Assembly: GCA_947455435.1 (NCBI GenBank)
Contig: CANGNZ010000007.1
Span: 1-41,535 of the forward strand
DNA length: 41,535 bases
DNA from: Microbacteriaceae bacterium
GTDB taxonomy: Bacteria > Actinomycetota > Actinomycetes > Actinomycetales > Microbacteriaceae
Reading direction: 5' to 3'
The notes below the pieces were generated by a model. The model did no database searches, was not told where the DNA came from, and saw only the letters and a list, made by a program, of their open reading frames with translations. Of this stretch, positions 13,125 to 21,618 are shown piece after piece. Within the stretch, counting starts at the first letter, position 1, and each line of letters opens with the position of its first letter. The position numbers and the translations under genes are program-made.

Positions 13125-13942
13125 AGCAGGTTGGTTAAAGCTTTTCGGGCCCGGACCACTTCTGGCGTGCCGTTGCCGGCAACCTCGAAAAGTTCCAGTA
13201 GCCGCGCCTTTAAGTCGTCGGACTTAGCGGTTGCAAACTCGGCCAGAAGAACCTCAAACGCTTGCTCAAAGTGCCCAATCGTAGCCAATAGGTCGGCTCT
13301 GACGGTTGGCAAGGTTGCCTCATCGGCAAGCAATTTAGCAATGTCGGCATCGATTGTGCGAATCATCAAATTGACTTGAGCAAGCCCAGCAAGGTATTCG
13401 GCGTCTCTAGGGCTATCGGCTAGAGCTGCGGCGTAGATAGCCTTAGCGCCTTCAAGGTCGCCAGACTCAATTGCCGCATAAGCCTTCTCGGTAATCGGGT
13501 TCACCGGCGCGTTTTCGCCAATACCGACAAAACCGGTCAAGCCGTTAGAGGCAGCCACATCGAGGAGTTTTGCGACAAACCGCTCAACTTCGGCTTGCTC
13601 AAGGTCGCCCTCAAAAAGCGGCACGGGCTGCCCTTTAACAAGTGCGATTACAACCGGGACGTGTTCAATTTTGAAAGCCGCTGCGAGAGGCGCCTGCTGC
13701 TGGCCGTCGATGCGGACCATGAGAAGTTTGCCGTTTTGCCTGCGAACACTCTTCTCAAGCTTTTCGGCAAGAGAAACCGCTCCAGTCGCATGAAATTCGA
13801 TAATGACCGGAACGTGCTCCGATAGCGTGATGATCTGACGAATGTTTGACTCTGCGCCAACCATGACCAGGTCGGTCACGTTAGCAACGGGTTCTGGGGC
13901 CTCGGCAGGTTTAATTAGCGAAGACAAGTCCATGCCGGCCAC
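13118..13942 (-). CDS. Thioredoxin-fold/TPR protein (YbbN/CnoX-like), active-site cysteines absent
   Basis: Thioredoxin-like N-terminus (VPVIIEFHATGAVSLAEKLEKSVRRQNGKLLMVRIDGQQQAPLAAAFKIEHVPVVIALVKGQPVPLFEG) followed by TPR-like helices (ITEKAYAAIESGDLEGAKAIYAAALADSPRDAEYLAGLAQV). Confidence 0.8.
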   Translation of the reverse strand: MAGMDLSSLIKPAEAPEPVANVTDLVMVGAESNIRQIITLSEHVPVIIEFHATGAVSLAEKLEKSVRRQNGKLLMVRIDGQQQAPLAAAFKIEHVPVVIALVKGQPVPLFEGDLEQAEVERFVAKLLDVAASNGLTGFVGIGENAPVNPITEKAYAAIESGDLEGAKAIYAAALADSPRDAEYLAGLAQVNLMIRTIDADIAKLLADEATLPTVRADLLATIGHFEQAFEVLLAEFATAKSDDLKARLLELFEVAGNGTPEVVRARKALTNLLY

Positions 13943-15636
13943 TAGCGACTCCTAACACTCAGAAGTCCCTGGGTAACGCCGAGCAAGCGTACGAGGTCTT
14001 TCGAGCCGGTCTGTGGAACATAGAACAGCAGCATGTCAGAGTAGCGGCTGATGATTCCGGTAGCCGAACCGCTGGCGCCGAGCATGGTGCGCTCCAAACC
14101 GTTTACCGTGATTGCCGAACCCTTTTTGGTCGGGCGGATCGTGTAGCCGTCGATCATGGTCACCGCGACCAAGGCGCCGCCGTCTGCGGTTGCAAGGGCT
14201 GCCACATTTGGCGAACCGAGTGTGTGGGCGAAAGTGATCTTGCCGTTCTTAAGTGCCGCCATCTGTGAGTCCTGAGACTCCGAAATTTGCTTGAAAAACT
14301 CGTCATTAGAAAGTTCAAAGTTTGAGGCTCCAACACTGCCCGCACCGTTGTCGATGATGCTTCCGTAAACGGTTGGCAGCTCGTTAGGCACAGCCTTCAG
14401 GAATTTGGCATCGTTAGCAATAGGGATTGCGCCGACCTCCTTCACGGCCACGGCAGGAATCGTGGCGCCTTGCATGAGCCTCACGGTGTACCAAACCTGG
14501 TATTGAGCTCGAGGTGAAGCCTGAATTAGTACGAGCATTTGCGGGCTGGGGGAACCTGGTTGATCGGTGACCGCCATGATGGTTCTAGGCCAGATGCTAG
14601 AGGCAGCAGGAAGAATGAAAGTAATAGGCTTGCCAGCAATCTTTGGCAGCGCTTTCAGTTTGAGGTCGAGCTTTCTAAGCGCGTACCAGGCCGTTCGCTG
14701 CTCAAGTGCGGGGCCGGCAAAACGCGAACTTAACGCCGTCGCGCTGTTTTTGGTGTCGCCATCTTCAGCAACCAGAGCAACCTGGTTGAGAATGTGAGCC
14801 AACTGCGTCTCTTGAACAACGGGTGGGTCAGAGAGCGCCCCAGTTGGCGTCGGAGTTGCCGTTGGCGGTTGTGTGGTTGGAGCGCAACCGGTCACCATTG
14901 CCAAAACCAATGCACTCGCAGGCAGTGTTAGGGCCATCTTTCGAACTGCACGTCGCCCACGTGGCGGTGCCATACGCGGTTGTTTACCAATACGAAGCTT
15001 TGGCCCGTGAGGAGCCCTTGGAACCTTGCGACTCGGCCCGCGGCGCTTTCGCATTCCGCGGTAAATTAGCAGGTTCAGAATTAGGGCGAGAACGAGTGTT
15101 CCAAAACCAAAGCCGAGCAAAAGGTTTGAAGGTAAAAGATCGAACTCGATAGGCCAAACCAGGCTTATTGAACCTGGAGCTGCACCAGTTCCATCTGAAG
15201 CGATAAGCACTCCCCCACCCTGCGTTGCCGAAACCTTCAGGGTTGCAGAGCGTTCGGCGTTTCTGGTGACGCGCCAGAGGTCTGAACCAATAGGCGAAAT
15301 TGCGGCACCGGCACCGGGAACAGAAGTTGCAGTCAGGCCTGACTTCGACTTTGTTGCTGCGATATTCGTATGTGAACTGTCGCCAACCCAAGCAGCGATG
15401 TCACTCTCGCGAGCGGCGGCAATGAACACGTTTTTTGGGCCGCTGGCAGAAACGAACGGGTCGCCTGGGTGGATTCCCAAAATCGAGTTTGGAATCAGTA
15501 CGTATGGATTACCAGCCTCGTAATTGACGGTTAGCTTATAGCTCGCAGGCGGCGCCCAAACGGTGCGCTCTGCAACTCCAAGCAACATCAATACGAGCGA
15601 AAGCATGAACAGACCAACAGCGATCAAAAGGCGCAT
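13942..15636 (-). CDS. Uncharacterised multi-TM envelope protein with internal lipobox
   Basis: 564 aa; N-terminal signal/anchor LLIAVGLFMLSLVLMLLGVA, central TM LLLGFGFGTLVLALILNLLIY, basic loop RKRRGPSRK...RRAVRK, then MALTLPASALVLAMVTGCAPTTQPPTATPTPTG. Confidence 0.75.
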   Translation of the reverse strand: MRLLIAVGLFMLSLVLMLLGVAERTVWAPPASYKLTVNYEAGNPYVLIPNSILGIHPGDPFVSASGPKNVFIAAARESDIAAWVGDSSHTNIAATKSKSGLTATSVPGAGAAISPIGSDLWRVTRNAERSATLKVSATQGGGVLIASDGTGAAPGSISLVWPIEFDLLPSNLLLGFGFGTLVLALILNLLIYRGMRKRRGPSRKVPRAPHGPKLRIGKQPRMAPPRGRRAVRKMALTLPASALVLAMVTGCAPTTQPPTATPTPTGALSDPPVVQETQLAHILNQVALVAEDGDTKNSATALSSRFAGPALEQRTAWYALRKLDLKLKALPKIAGKPITFILPAASSIWPRTIMAVTDQPGSPSPQMLVLIQASPRAQYQVWYTVRLMQGATIPAVAVKEVGAIPIANDAKFLKAVPNELPTVYGSIIDNGAGSVGASNFELSNDEFFKQISESQDSQMAALKNGKITFAHTLGSPNVAALATADGGALVAVTMIDGYTIRPTKKGSAITVNGLERTMLGASGSATGIISRYSDMLLFYVPQTGSKDLVRLLGVTQGLLSVRSR

Positions 15637-15702
15637 GAGACTCCGTTCAGGCTAAACTTGGCTTGTAGTTCAAGTCTACCCAAAGCCCAAGGAGCCAGCC
15701 TT

Positions 15703-16794
15703 TTGTCGCAGGACGCCGAATTTCCCACCGGAATCCGCGGCTACGACCGTGAAGTCGTAGACGAGGCCGTCCGCGTCCTAAAGAGGGACCTTCTACAGTT
15801 TTCTAACCAAAACGCGCAACTGATTCTTGAACTCCGCGAAAAGTCACAACTTGCCGACGAGCTTCAGCAGCAACTTGCCGAATCACTTAGCCCAAACTAC
15901 GCATCGGTTGGCGCAAGAGCGGCTTTGATTCTCAGCACGGCTGAAGATCAGGCGCTTCGAATCGTTGCTGACGCCGAGGCCGAGCGCGTGGGCATTCTTG
16001 CCTCCATCGAGGGCGAGACCGAAGAGCTTAAAGCCGAAGCCAAGGAATATTACGACTCGCTGGTGGCCGAGGCTGGGCGCCGAGCAGAGCGCATTCAGGC
16101 CAGTGCAAAGGCCGACTACGAAGAAATTATTGCTGAAGGTAGAACCGAAGCGGCCCGTTTGGTTGATGAAGCCACCCGCGAAGCTGGAGCCATTCGTGGC
16201 GCAATCGCGACAGAGGCTGCCAAACTTCGAGCCACCGCAAAACGCGAGACAGAGGCACTTAAAACTCGAGTTGAGCGCGAACTAAGCGAACGTCGCCTGA
16301 TGGTTACGCGCGAGCTAACCAAGAACCTAGACGCAGAGAAGGCTCTCGCACTCGTCTCTGAACAGGCTCGAGGCGATCTAGACCTAGAACTTACCGCTCG
16401 TAGGCAAGAAGCCGAAGCAGAATACCTGCGCAAGCATCAGGAGGCCGTCGCCGCAACGCAGCGCTACCTCGATGAGGCAAACGCGATGCTGGTTCATGCA
16501 AGAACCCGCGCTGAGGCCGCAAGACTCGAGTCGGAGACTCTCGAGGCTGCCGCAAAGTCGGTCAACAAGCGCACCAAGGATGAAGCTCGCTCGGCCGCTG
16601 AAGCAACAATTGTTGCTGCAGACGCCGAGGCGCGTGCGATTATCAGCCAGGCGCATGCCGAAGCGGCTGCCTTGATTCGAAAGGCCGAGGGTCAGCTACG
16701 CAAGCTCGCGCTCGAGAAGAGCGCGGTTGGCGCATACCTCAAAAACCTTTCTGCGGTTGTTGCAGAAGCCGAAAACTCGATCATCGGAGACTAG
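15703..16794 (+). CDS. DivIVA-like coiled-coil protein (paralog of 1540..2583)
   Basis: ORF track starts at 15658; TTG at 15703 preceded by AAGGAG (15689-15694) is the better start, giving SQDAEFPTGIRGYDREVVDEAVRVLKRDLL then long coiled coil. Confidence 0.82.
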   Translation: MSQDAEFPTGIRGYDREVVDEAVRVLKRDLLQFSNQNAQLILELREKSQLADELQQQLAESLSPNYASVGARAALILSTAEDQALRIVADAEAERVGILASIEGETEELKAEAKEYYDSLVAEAGRRAERIQASAKADYEEIIAEGRTEAARLVDEATREAGAIRGAIATEAAKLRATAKRETEALKTRVERELSERRLMVTRELTKNLDAEKALALVSEQARGDLDLELTARRQEAEAEYLRKHQEAVAATQRYLDEANAMLVHARTRAEAARLESETLEAAAKSVNKRTKDEARSAAEATIVAADAEARAIISQAHAEAAALIRKAEGQLRKLALEKSAVGAYLKNLSAVVAEAENSIIGD

Positions 16795-17868
16795 TTGGCT
16801 ACCAAACCGAAACCAGAGCACCAGTCGTGGAGCATTTCTAACGGTTTTCAGTTCGGTCTTCTCGGCGGTCTGGGTGTGCTTACTGCACTCGCCATTGGTG
16901 GCGCACTAACCACCCTCGCTCAGGTAATCACCTACATTTTTGCCGCGATTTTTATCGCGCTCGGCCTCGACCCAATCGTTTCACTCCTAGAAAGACGCAA
17001 AGTTAAGCGCCCCATTGCAATCTTGATTGTCGTCTTGGGGCTACTTGGCGTCTTTGCCGGCATCGTCCTGGCCCTAGTGCCTAAATTGGTCACCGATGCG
17101 AGCGTTTTGGTCGCCCAGGCACCAGAGTTTGCTCTTAACCTAAAAAATCAGCCCTGGATCATCGATCTCAATACACAGCTCGGCGGGAGTGTTTTCGACG
17201 GCATCAATGGCGTGAGCAGTTACATCAGCGATGCAAAGAATTGGCCAACCTTCCTAGGGGGCGTTGTTCAGGTGGGCATTGGGATTTTCAGCGGAGTTTC
17301 CGGTTTCTTGGTGATTTTGATTCTCAGCATCTACATCATGGCTTCGCTTTCGCGCTTCAAGAAATGGGTTTACTCCCTGGTGCCCGCCTCGAAGCGCATC
17401 AAGTTTTCTGACCTTGCCGAGCAAATTTCGGTTTCGGTTGGTCGCTATGTGATGGGCCAGGTTTCAATCGCTCTAATCAACGCAATCTGCGGTTTCATCA
17501 TGATGTCGATTGTGGGTGTCCCATTCTCGATAGCTCTCGCATTCATCACGTTCTTACTTGCCCTGATTCCGCTTGTCGGATCACTTACAGGCGCAGTAAT
17601 AGTTTCAGTTGTGGCACTGACCCAGAGCCCCACAGCCGCCCTAATCGCGTTCATCTACTACATGGTCTACATGCAGGTAGAAGCCTACTTTGTGAGCCCT
17701 CGAGTAATGAAAGAGGCGGTTGCCGTGCCAGGCGCCGTCGTGGTTATCGCTGCACTAGCGGGCGGCGCACTGCTCGGCGTCTTGGGTGCTTTGGTTGCGA
17801 TTCCGGTCGCAGCATCGGTGATGCTGATAATTCGGCAGGTTTGGATTCCGCGCCAGGAACAGTTCTAG
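16795..17868 (+). CDS. AI-2E family transporter (PerM-like membrane protein)
   Basis: 357 aa with multiple TM helices; YIFAAIFIALGLDPIVSLLERRKVKRPIAI and VMKEAVAVPGAVVVIAALAGGALLGVLGALVAIPVAA are characteristic; TTG start directly after the upstream stop. Confidence 0.9.
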   Translation: MATKPKPEHQSWSISNGFQFGLLGGLGVLTALAIGGALTTLAQVITYIFAAIFIALGLDPIVSLLERRKVKRPIAILIVVLGLLGVFAGIVLALVPKLVTDASVLVAQAPEFALNLKNQPWIIDLNTQLGGSVFDGINGVSSYISDAKNWPTFLGGVVQVGIGIFSGVSGFLVILILSIYIMASLSRFKKWVYSLVPASKRIKFSDLAEQISVSVGRYVMGQVSIALINAICGFIMMSIVGVPFSIALAFITFLLALIPLVGSLTGAVIVSVVALTQSPTAALIAFIYYMVYMQVEAYFVSPRVMKEAVAVPGAVVVIAALAGGALLGVLGALVAIPVAASVMLIIRQVWIPRQEQF

Positions 17869-18578
17869 GCTTCAAAAACCTCTGGCAGTGGGTAGGCGGC
17901 AGGGTTCACTGCCTTCACTATTTCATCGAGCACGCGCTTTGTGGCAGCCTCACCAACCCAAAGGTGCTTTGCGCCATCAACGGCAACTAGCTCAAGCTGC
18001 GGAATCGCCTTGAAACGTTGCTCGGCTTCGGCGGGGACCAAGTAGTCATCAAGTTCAGGCACGAGTGCAACAACTCGCTTGCCGTTGTTTGCCCACACGG
18101 ATAGTTCGGCTTCGCTGGTGCGGTGAAGGGGTGGCGAAAGCAAAATAATTCCGCGGACATCTTTATCTGCACCGTATTTAAGCGCCAGCTCGGTACCGAA
18201 AGACCAGCCCAACAACCAAATATTTGGTAGCCCCCTAGCTTCGGCAAACTTTACGGCTGCCTCGACATCGTGACGCTCGGTGACACCTTCGCCAAAGGCG
18301 CCATCACTTTTACCGCGCGGAGATTCGGTGCCTCTCGTGTTGAATCGCAGAACCGCAAGATCAGCCAGGGCAGGCAAGCGATTTGCCGCCTTCCGGAGAA
18401 TGTGCGAGTCCATGAAGCCACCCGCGGTAGGCAATGGGTGCAAAGTTACCAAGGTAGAAGCTACTTTGGCTGAGACAGGTGTTGCTAACTCACCCACCAA
18501 GTTCAAACCATCGGTTGTGGTCAAGACGATTTCTTCGCGAATTGCTGGCAGCTCGACACCTGAACGAATTTCAATCAA
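17865..18578 (-). CDS. Alpha/beta hydrolase
   Basis: 237 aa; TLHPLPTAGGFMDSHI, FNTRGTESPRG, nucleophile elbow GWSFGTELAL, C-terminal DGAKHLW His. Confidence 0.85.
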   Translation of the reverse strand: MIEIRSGVELPAIREEIVLTTTDGLNLVGELATPVSAKVASTLVTLHPLPTAGGFMDSHILRKAANRLPALADLAVLRFNTRGTESPRGKSDGAFGEGVTERHDVEAAVKFAEARGLPNIWLLGWSFGTELALKYGADKDVRGIILLSPPLHRTSEAELSVWANNGKRVVALVPELDDYLVPAEAEQRFKAIPQLELVAVDGAKHLWVGEAATKRVLDEIVKAVNPAAYPLPEVFEA

Positions 18579-18874
18579 AGCAGCGGCCCCTGAAACTTTG
18601 CCCAGCAGCCGGTGTGAAAGTGTCGACGCCCATCGACGCCTCTAGATTCGTCCCAGGCCACCACATGAGGGGTGCCAACACGAATCGAAATAAAGCAGTG
18701 CGGGCAGGTCCAGCTCTTGTTTGAGTCTTCATGGTTGCCTGGAGTCGACTGAACGCTGTAGGTTACCCCGCGCTTGACCTCGGTGCGTTTAAACCCAAGG
18801 CGCGCACCCGAAAGGTCGTTGTGTTCTTCTTCGCGTTTGCCTTTTGAACGACGCGGGCGGTTACTTCTAGGCAT
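18575..18874 (-). CDS. Small basic protein with predicted Zn-binding CPHC...HFHTGCW motif
   Basis: Start at 18874 (MPRSNRPRRSKGKREEEHNDLSG...) with TGATG overlap to the upstream stop; C-x2-C and H-x3-C pattern in WTCPHCFISIRVGTPHVVAWDESRGVDGRRHFHTGCWAKF. Confidence 0.72.
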   Translation of the reverse strand: MPRSNRPRRSKGKREEEHNDLSGARLGFKRTEVKRGVTYSVQSTPGNHEDSNKSWTCPHCFISIRVGTPHVVAWDESRGVDGRRHFHTGCWAKFQGPLL

Positions 18875-19530
18875 CAGTACCAGTTGAAGGTGTTCGAGTG
18901 AGCCAGTGCTCCGCAAGGCGAGTTGTACCTGCCTGTGATGTAACCGAGTCCCCAGTTGATCTGAGTCTCTGGGTTAGTCATCCAGTCTTCTCCAGCCGAC
19001 GCCATCTTGATGCCTGGCAGAGCCTGAGGAATTCCGTAGGCTCCAGAGTTTTTGTTATGCGCAGTCACGTTCCAGTGCGATTCACGGTTCCACAGCTTGA
19101 CGAGGCAAGAGTATTGATCCATACCCCAACCGCGTTTGGCCAGAGCCTCGTAGGCGTATGCCTTAATCGAGCCAGCATCGGGAATGTCGGCAAGTTCAAC
19201 GAACATGGCACTGGCTGCTTTGCCAGAGATAACCTGGTAGCCGCCTCGTTCAACGGTGATTTGCTGGGTGGTGAAGTCTTCAAAAGTCTGCTCAGACGCG
19301 GTTCCTGAGCGGTCTAGGGTATCTGCTGATGCGAGCGTCGCCGAATACGGGTCGACGATCGAGACCATCAAAAATCCGGCAGTGAGCAAAAAGCCGTTCA
19401 TTCCCCGACGCGAACGAAGCGATGTAGCTTTACGAACTGGGCCAAGCTGCATGGCTGCGGTGGCAACGTTGGTAACCGGTGAAAATGCGCGACTGACAAC
19501 GCCTTTGCGTTCTAATGCGTGTCTACCCAT
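18874..19530 (-). CDS. Secreted/anchored transglycosylase-like protein
   Basis: Start at 19530 (MGRHALERKG) with GAGGTGAG SD; single N-terminal TM; C-terminal SLT-like WGMDQYSCLVKLWNRESHWNVTAHNKNSGAYGIPQALPGIKM...INWGLGYITGRYNSPCGALAHSNTFNWY. Confidence 0.82.
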   Translation of the reverse strand: MGRHALERKGVVSRAFSPVTNVATAAMQLGPVRKATSLRSRRGMNGFLLTAGFLMVSIVDPYSATLASADTLDRSGTASEQTFEDFTTQQITVERGGYQVISGKAASAMFVELADIPDAGSIKAYAYEALAKRGWGMDQYSCLVKLWNRESHWNVTAHNKNSGAYGIPQALPGIKMASAGEDWMTNPETQINWGLGYITGRYNSPCGALAHSNTFNWY

Positions 19531-19592
19531 GCTCACCTCACTTCGTTGGCACAAAGACTAAGTTTACCAAGCGGCCGTTTTTATTGCTAGAC

Positions 19593-20294
19593 CTAGCCCT
19601 TAGGCACCAACTGGCTTGGGCACCTAGTCGTCAGAATTTGGGAAATGCGGGTTTTTTCTGCGCTGGTCATCCAAAGCTTGTATTTAGCCTTCACTGCCAC
19701 CTGTCTGGCCACATACGGGCACCAGTAGCTCTTGTTAGGCGGCAACCAGCTAGCGGCGTCAGAATCGCTTTTCGCACCATTTGTCGGGCCGTCTACTGCC
19801 AAAAGGTTTAGTGGGTCGTTGGCAAAAGCCATGCGGGTCGCATATGTGAGTTTCTGGGCCCCCTTCTGCCACGCATCACTCAGCGGAACCACGTGGTCAA
19901 TTTGCACCGCGAGCGAGGTGCTGACCCCTCTGACAAAGTGAATCGTGGTGGCCGTGTAAGGGTCTCGCAAGGTGCCGGTGGCAACCGTGCATGCGGGGCT
20001 GCTGCGATAGGTGATGTTTTTCAGATCGCGAATCAGAATAAAGTTTCGAGTGTCGCAATTACCGATGTTTCCCCAACCATCGCCGAACTGAGACCTGGCA
20101 TAACCCGTCTTAGGGGCTCGGCCTTTTACCAAAATGGTTTTTAAGACGCTGAGCGCTTTTGGTGCCGAGACAGCCTGAGCCTCGGTGACTCCACCGAAGG
20201 CGAGCAGCAGCGCGAGACTAGCTGTAACGCTCGAGATGAAGAAGCTCGACAACGCGGTCAATGAATGCGTCGACCTGGATTTCTGCATAGCCAC
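19593..20294 (-). CDS. Secreted HNH-family endonuclease (GmrSD C-terminal/DUF1524-like)
   Basis: Signal peptide MAMQKSRSTHSLTALSSFFISSVTASLALLLAFGGVTEAQA; IDHVVPLSDAWQKGAQ...FANDPLNLLAVDGPTNGAKSDSDAASWLPPNKSYWCPYVARQVAVKAKY is the HNH-type core. Confidence 0.85.
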   Translation of the reverse strand: MAMQKSRSTHSLTALSSFFISSVTASLALLLAFGGVTEAQAVSAPKALSVLKTILVKGRAPKTGYARSQFGDGWGNIGNCDTRNFILIRDLKNITYRSSPACTVATGTLRDPYTATTIHFVRGVSTSLAVQIDHVVPLSDAWQKGAQKLTYATRMAFANDPLNLLAVDGPTNGAKSDSDAASWLPPNKSYWCPYVARQVAVKAKYKLWMTSAEKTRISQILTTRCPSQLVPKG

Positions 20295-20763
20295 CCCTTT
20301 TGAGCTTGAAAACTGCTCTACGCACAGAGTTTAGATCCAGCTCCCGACCTGTTTCGATGTGCGCAGCGACACTAGCCATGAAACGGTCGACCTGTTTGCG
20401 ATCGTAGCCGCGCAAGATAAGTCCGGTGTTCGAAAAATGCTGACGCTTCGGGCGGTCAAGTCGCCCCTTCAAAGAAGCCTTGATTGCGACTATCCGGTCG
20501 CGAAGCGCGTCGAAACCGCCCGCGGAGCGCTTGCGCTCAATCTCGGCCTTTGCGAATGCGTCTTCTAGTCGATCAATCGCGCCATCGACAGCCGAAACCG
20601 AGTAGCCTTTGCGGACCATTGGAAATTCGGATCGTCGAAGGTCAAGCGAATTGATGATGTTTGCATCGCGATGCGCGTACTGCTCCCGAGCCTTAGCAAT
20701 GAAGGAGTCGACGGCCGCTGGTTCGTAACCACGGCGCTTAGATTTCGGGAAAGTAAAGCTCAC
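20218..20763 (-). CDS. DivIVA-domain repeat protein (four RGYxxxxVDxFI-type motifs)
   Basis: Motifs FPKSKRRGYEPAAVDSFI, FPMVRKGYSVSAVDGAI, FSNTGLILRGYDRKQVDRFM, FKLKRGGYAEIQVDAFI within 181 aa; 9 nt after cdsA. Confidence 0.85.
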   Translation of the reverse strand: MSFTFPKSKRRGYEPAAVDSFIAKAREQYAHRDANIINSLDLRRSEFPMVRKGYSVSAVDGAIDRLEDAFAKAEIERKRSAGGFDALRDRIVAIKASLKGRLDRPKRQHFSNTGLILRGYDRKQVDRFMASVAAHIETGRELDLNSVRRAVFKLKRGGYAEIQVDAFIDRVVELLHLERYS

Positions 20764-20772
20764 AGGTCTATC

Positions 20773-21618
20773 TTAAACCAGCAAAGTGGCGATGAGGTAT
20801 GTGACCAGGATCGCAGGCAAAATCGAATCGAGACGGTCCATAACTCCGCCATGACCCGGCAACCAAGAACTCATGTCTTTCACTCCTAGATCTCGTTTGA
20901 TTAGGGATTCACTTAGGTCGCCAAAAACCGCGGCAATTAGCACGCTTGCAGCCAATAGCAAACCGAGCCAGACCGAGCCGTGAATAGCCAGGACAACAAT
21001 CAAAACTGCGGTGGCGCCACCAAAGATAACCGAAGCCAGAAGGCCTTCGAGAGTCTTCTTGGGGCTGATACCAGGGGCTAACTTGTGCTTGCCAAGCTTG
21101 CGACCAATCAAATAACCCGCGGTGTCACTAATCGCCGCGGTGACGATTGCCGCGCAAACCCAGGCAGCCCCATCATGCGGGCGCTTGAGCAAAAGGAAGG
21201 CAAAACTGAAGGTGAGTGGCAAGTAGATAACCACAAATGCAGCTGCAGAGAAGTCCCTGATCGTTCGGCCAAAAGTCTGTCGCACATCTTCACGACGTTC
21301 AAACAAAAGATGGACCAGGCGCCAAAGAGCCAAGAAGCCAATCAAACCAAGTGAGGTAACCCATTGCCAGATTGGGCCGCCAAAATACGTTGCCGGCATT
21401 ATTACCGCCGAGCCGACCACGGCTGGAACACGAGGCACATACCAGCCGGTCTGGCGCAGCGCTGAGGCAATCTCCCATGAGCCGGCGGCGATGCCAACAA
21501 CACCAAGAATGATGAATGCTTCTTTAACGACGAGGATGCTGGCGAGAAACGCGCCGCCCATCAGTAGGCCGTAAAAGACCGACTTTGAAAGGCTTCTGCC
21601 ACCAGCAGCTTCAGACAT
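20773..21618 (-). CDS. cdsA: Phosphatidate cytidylyltransferase
   Basis: Multi-TM; signature GDLSESLIKRDLGVKDMSSWLPGHGGVMDRLDSILPA; adjacent to frr. Confidence 0.96.
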   Translation of the reverse strand: MSEAAGGRSLSKSVFYGLLMGGAFLASILVVKEAFIILGVVGIAAGSWEIASALRQTGWYVPRVPAVVGSAVIMPATYFGGPIWQWVTSLGLIGFLALWRLVHLLFERREDVRQTFGRTIRDFSAAAFVVIYLPLTFSFAFLLLKRPHDGAAWVCAAIVTAAISDTAGYLIGRKLGKHKLAPGISPKKTLEGLLASVIFGGATAVLIVVLAIHGSVWLGLLLAASVLIAAVFGDLSESLIKRDLGVKDMSSWLPGHGGVMDRLDSILPAILVTYLIATLLV

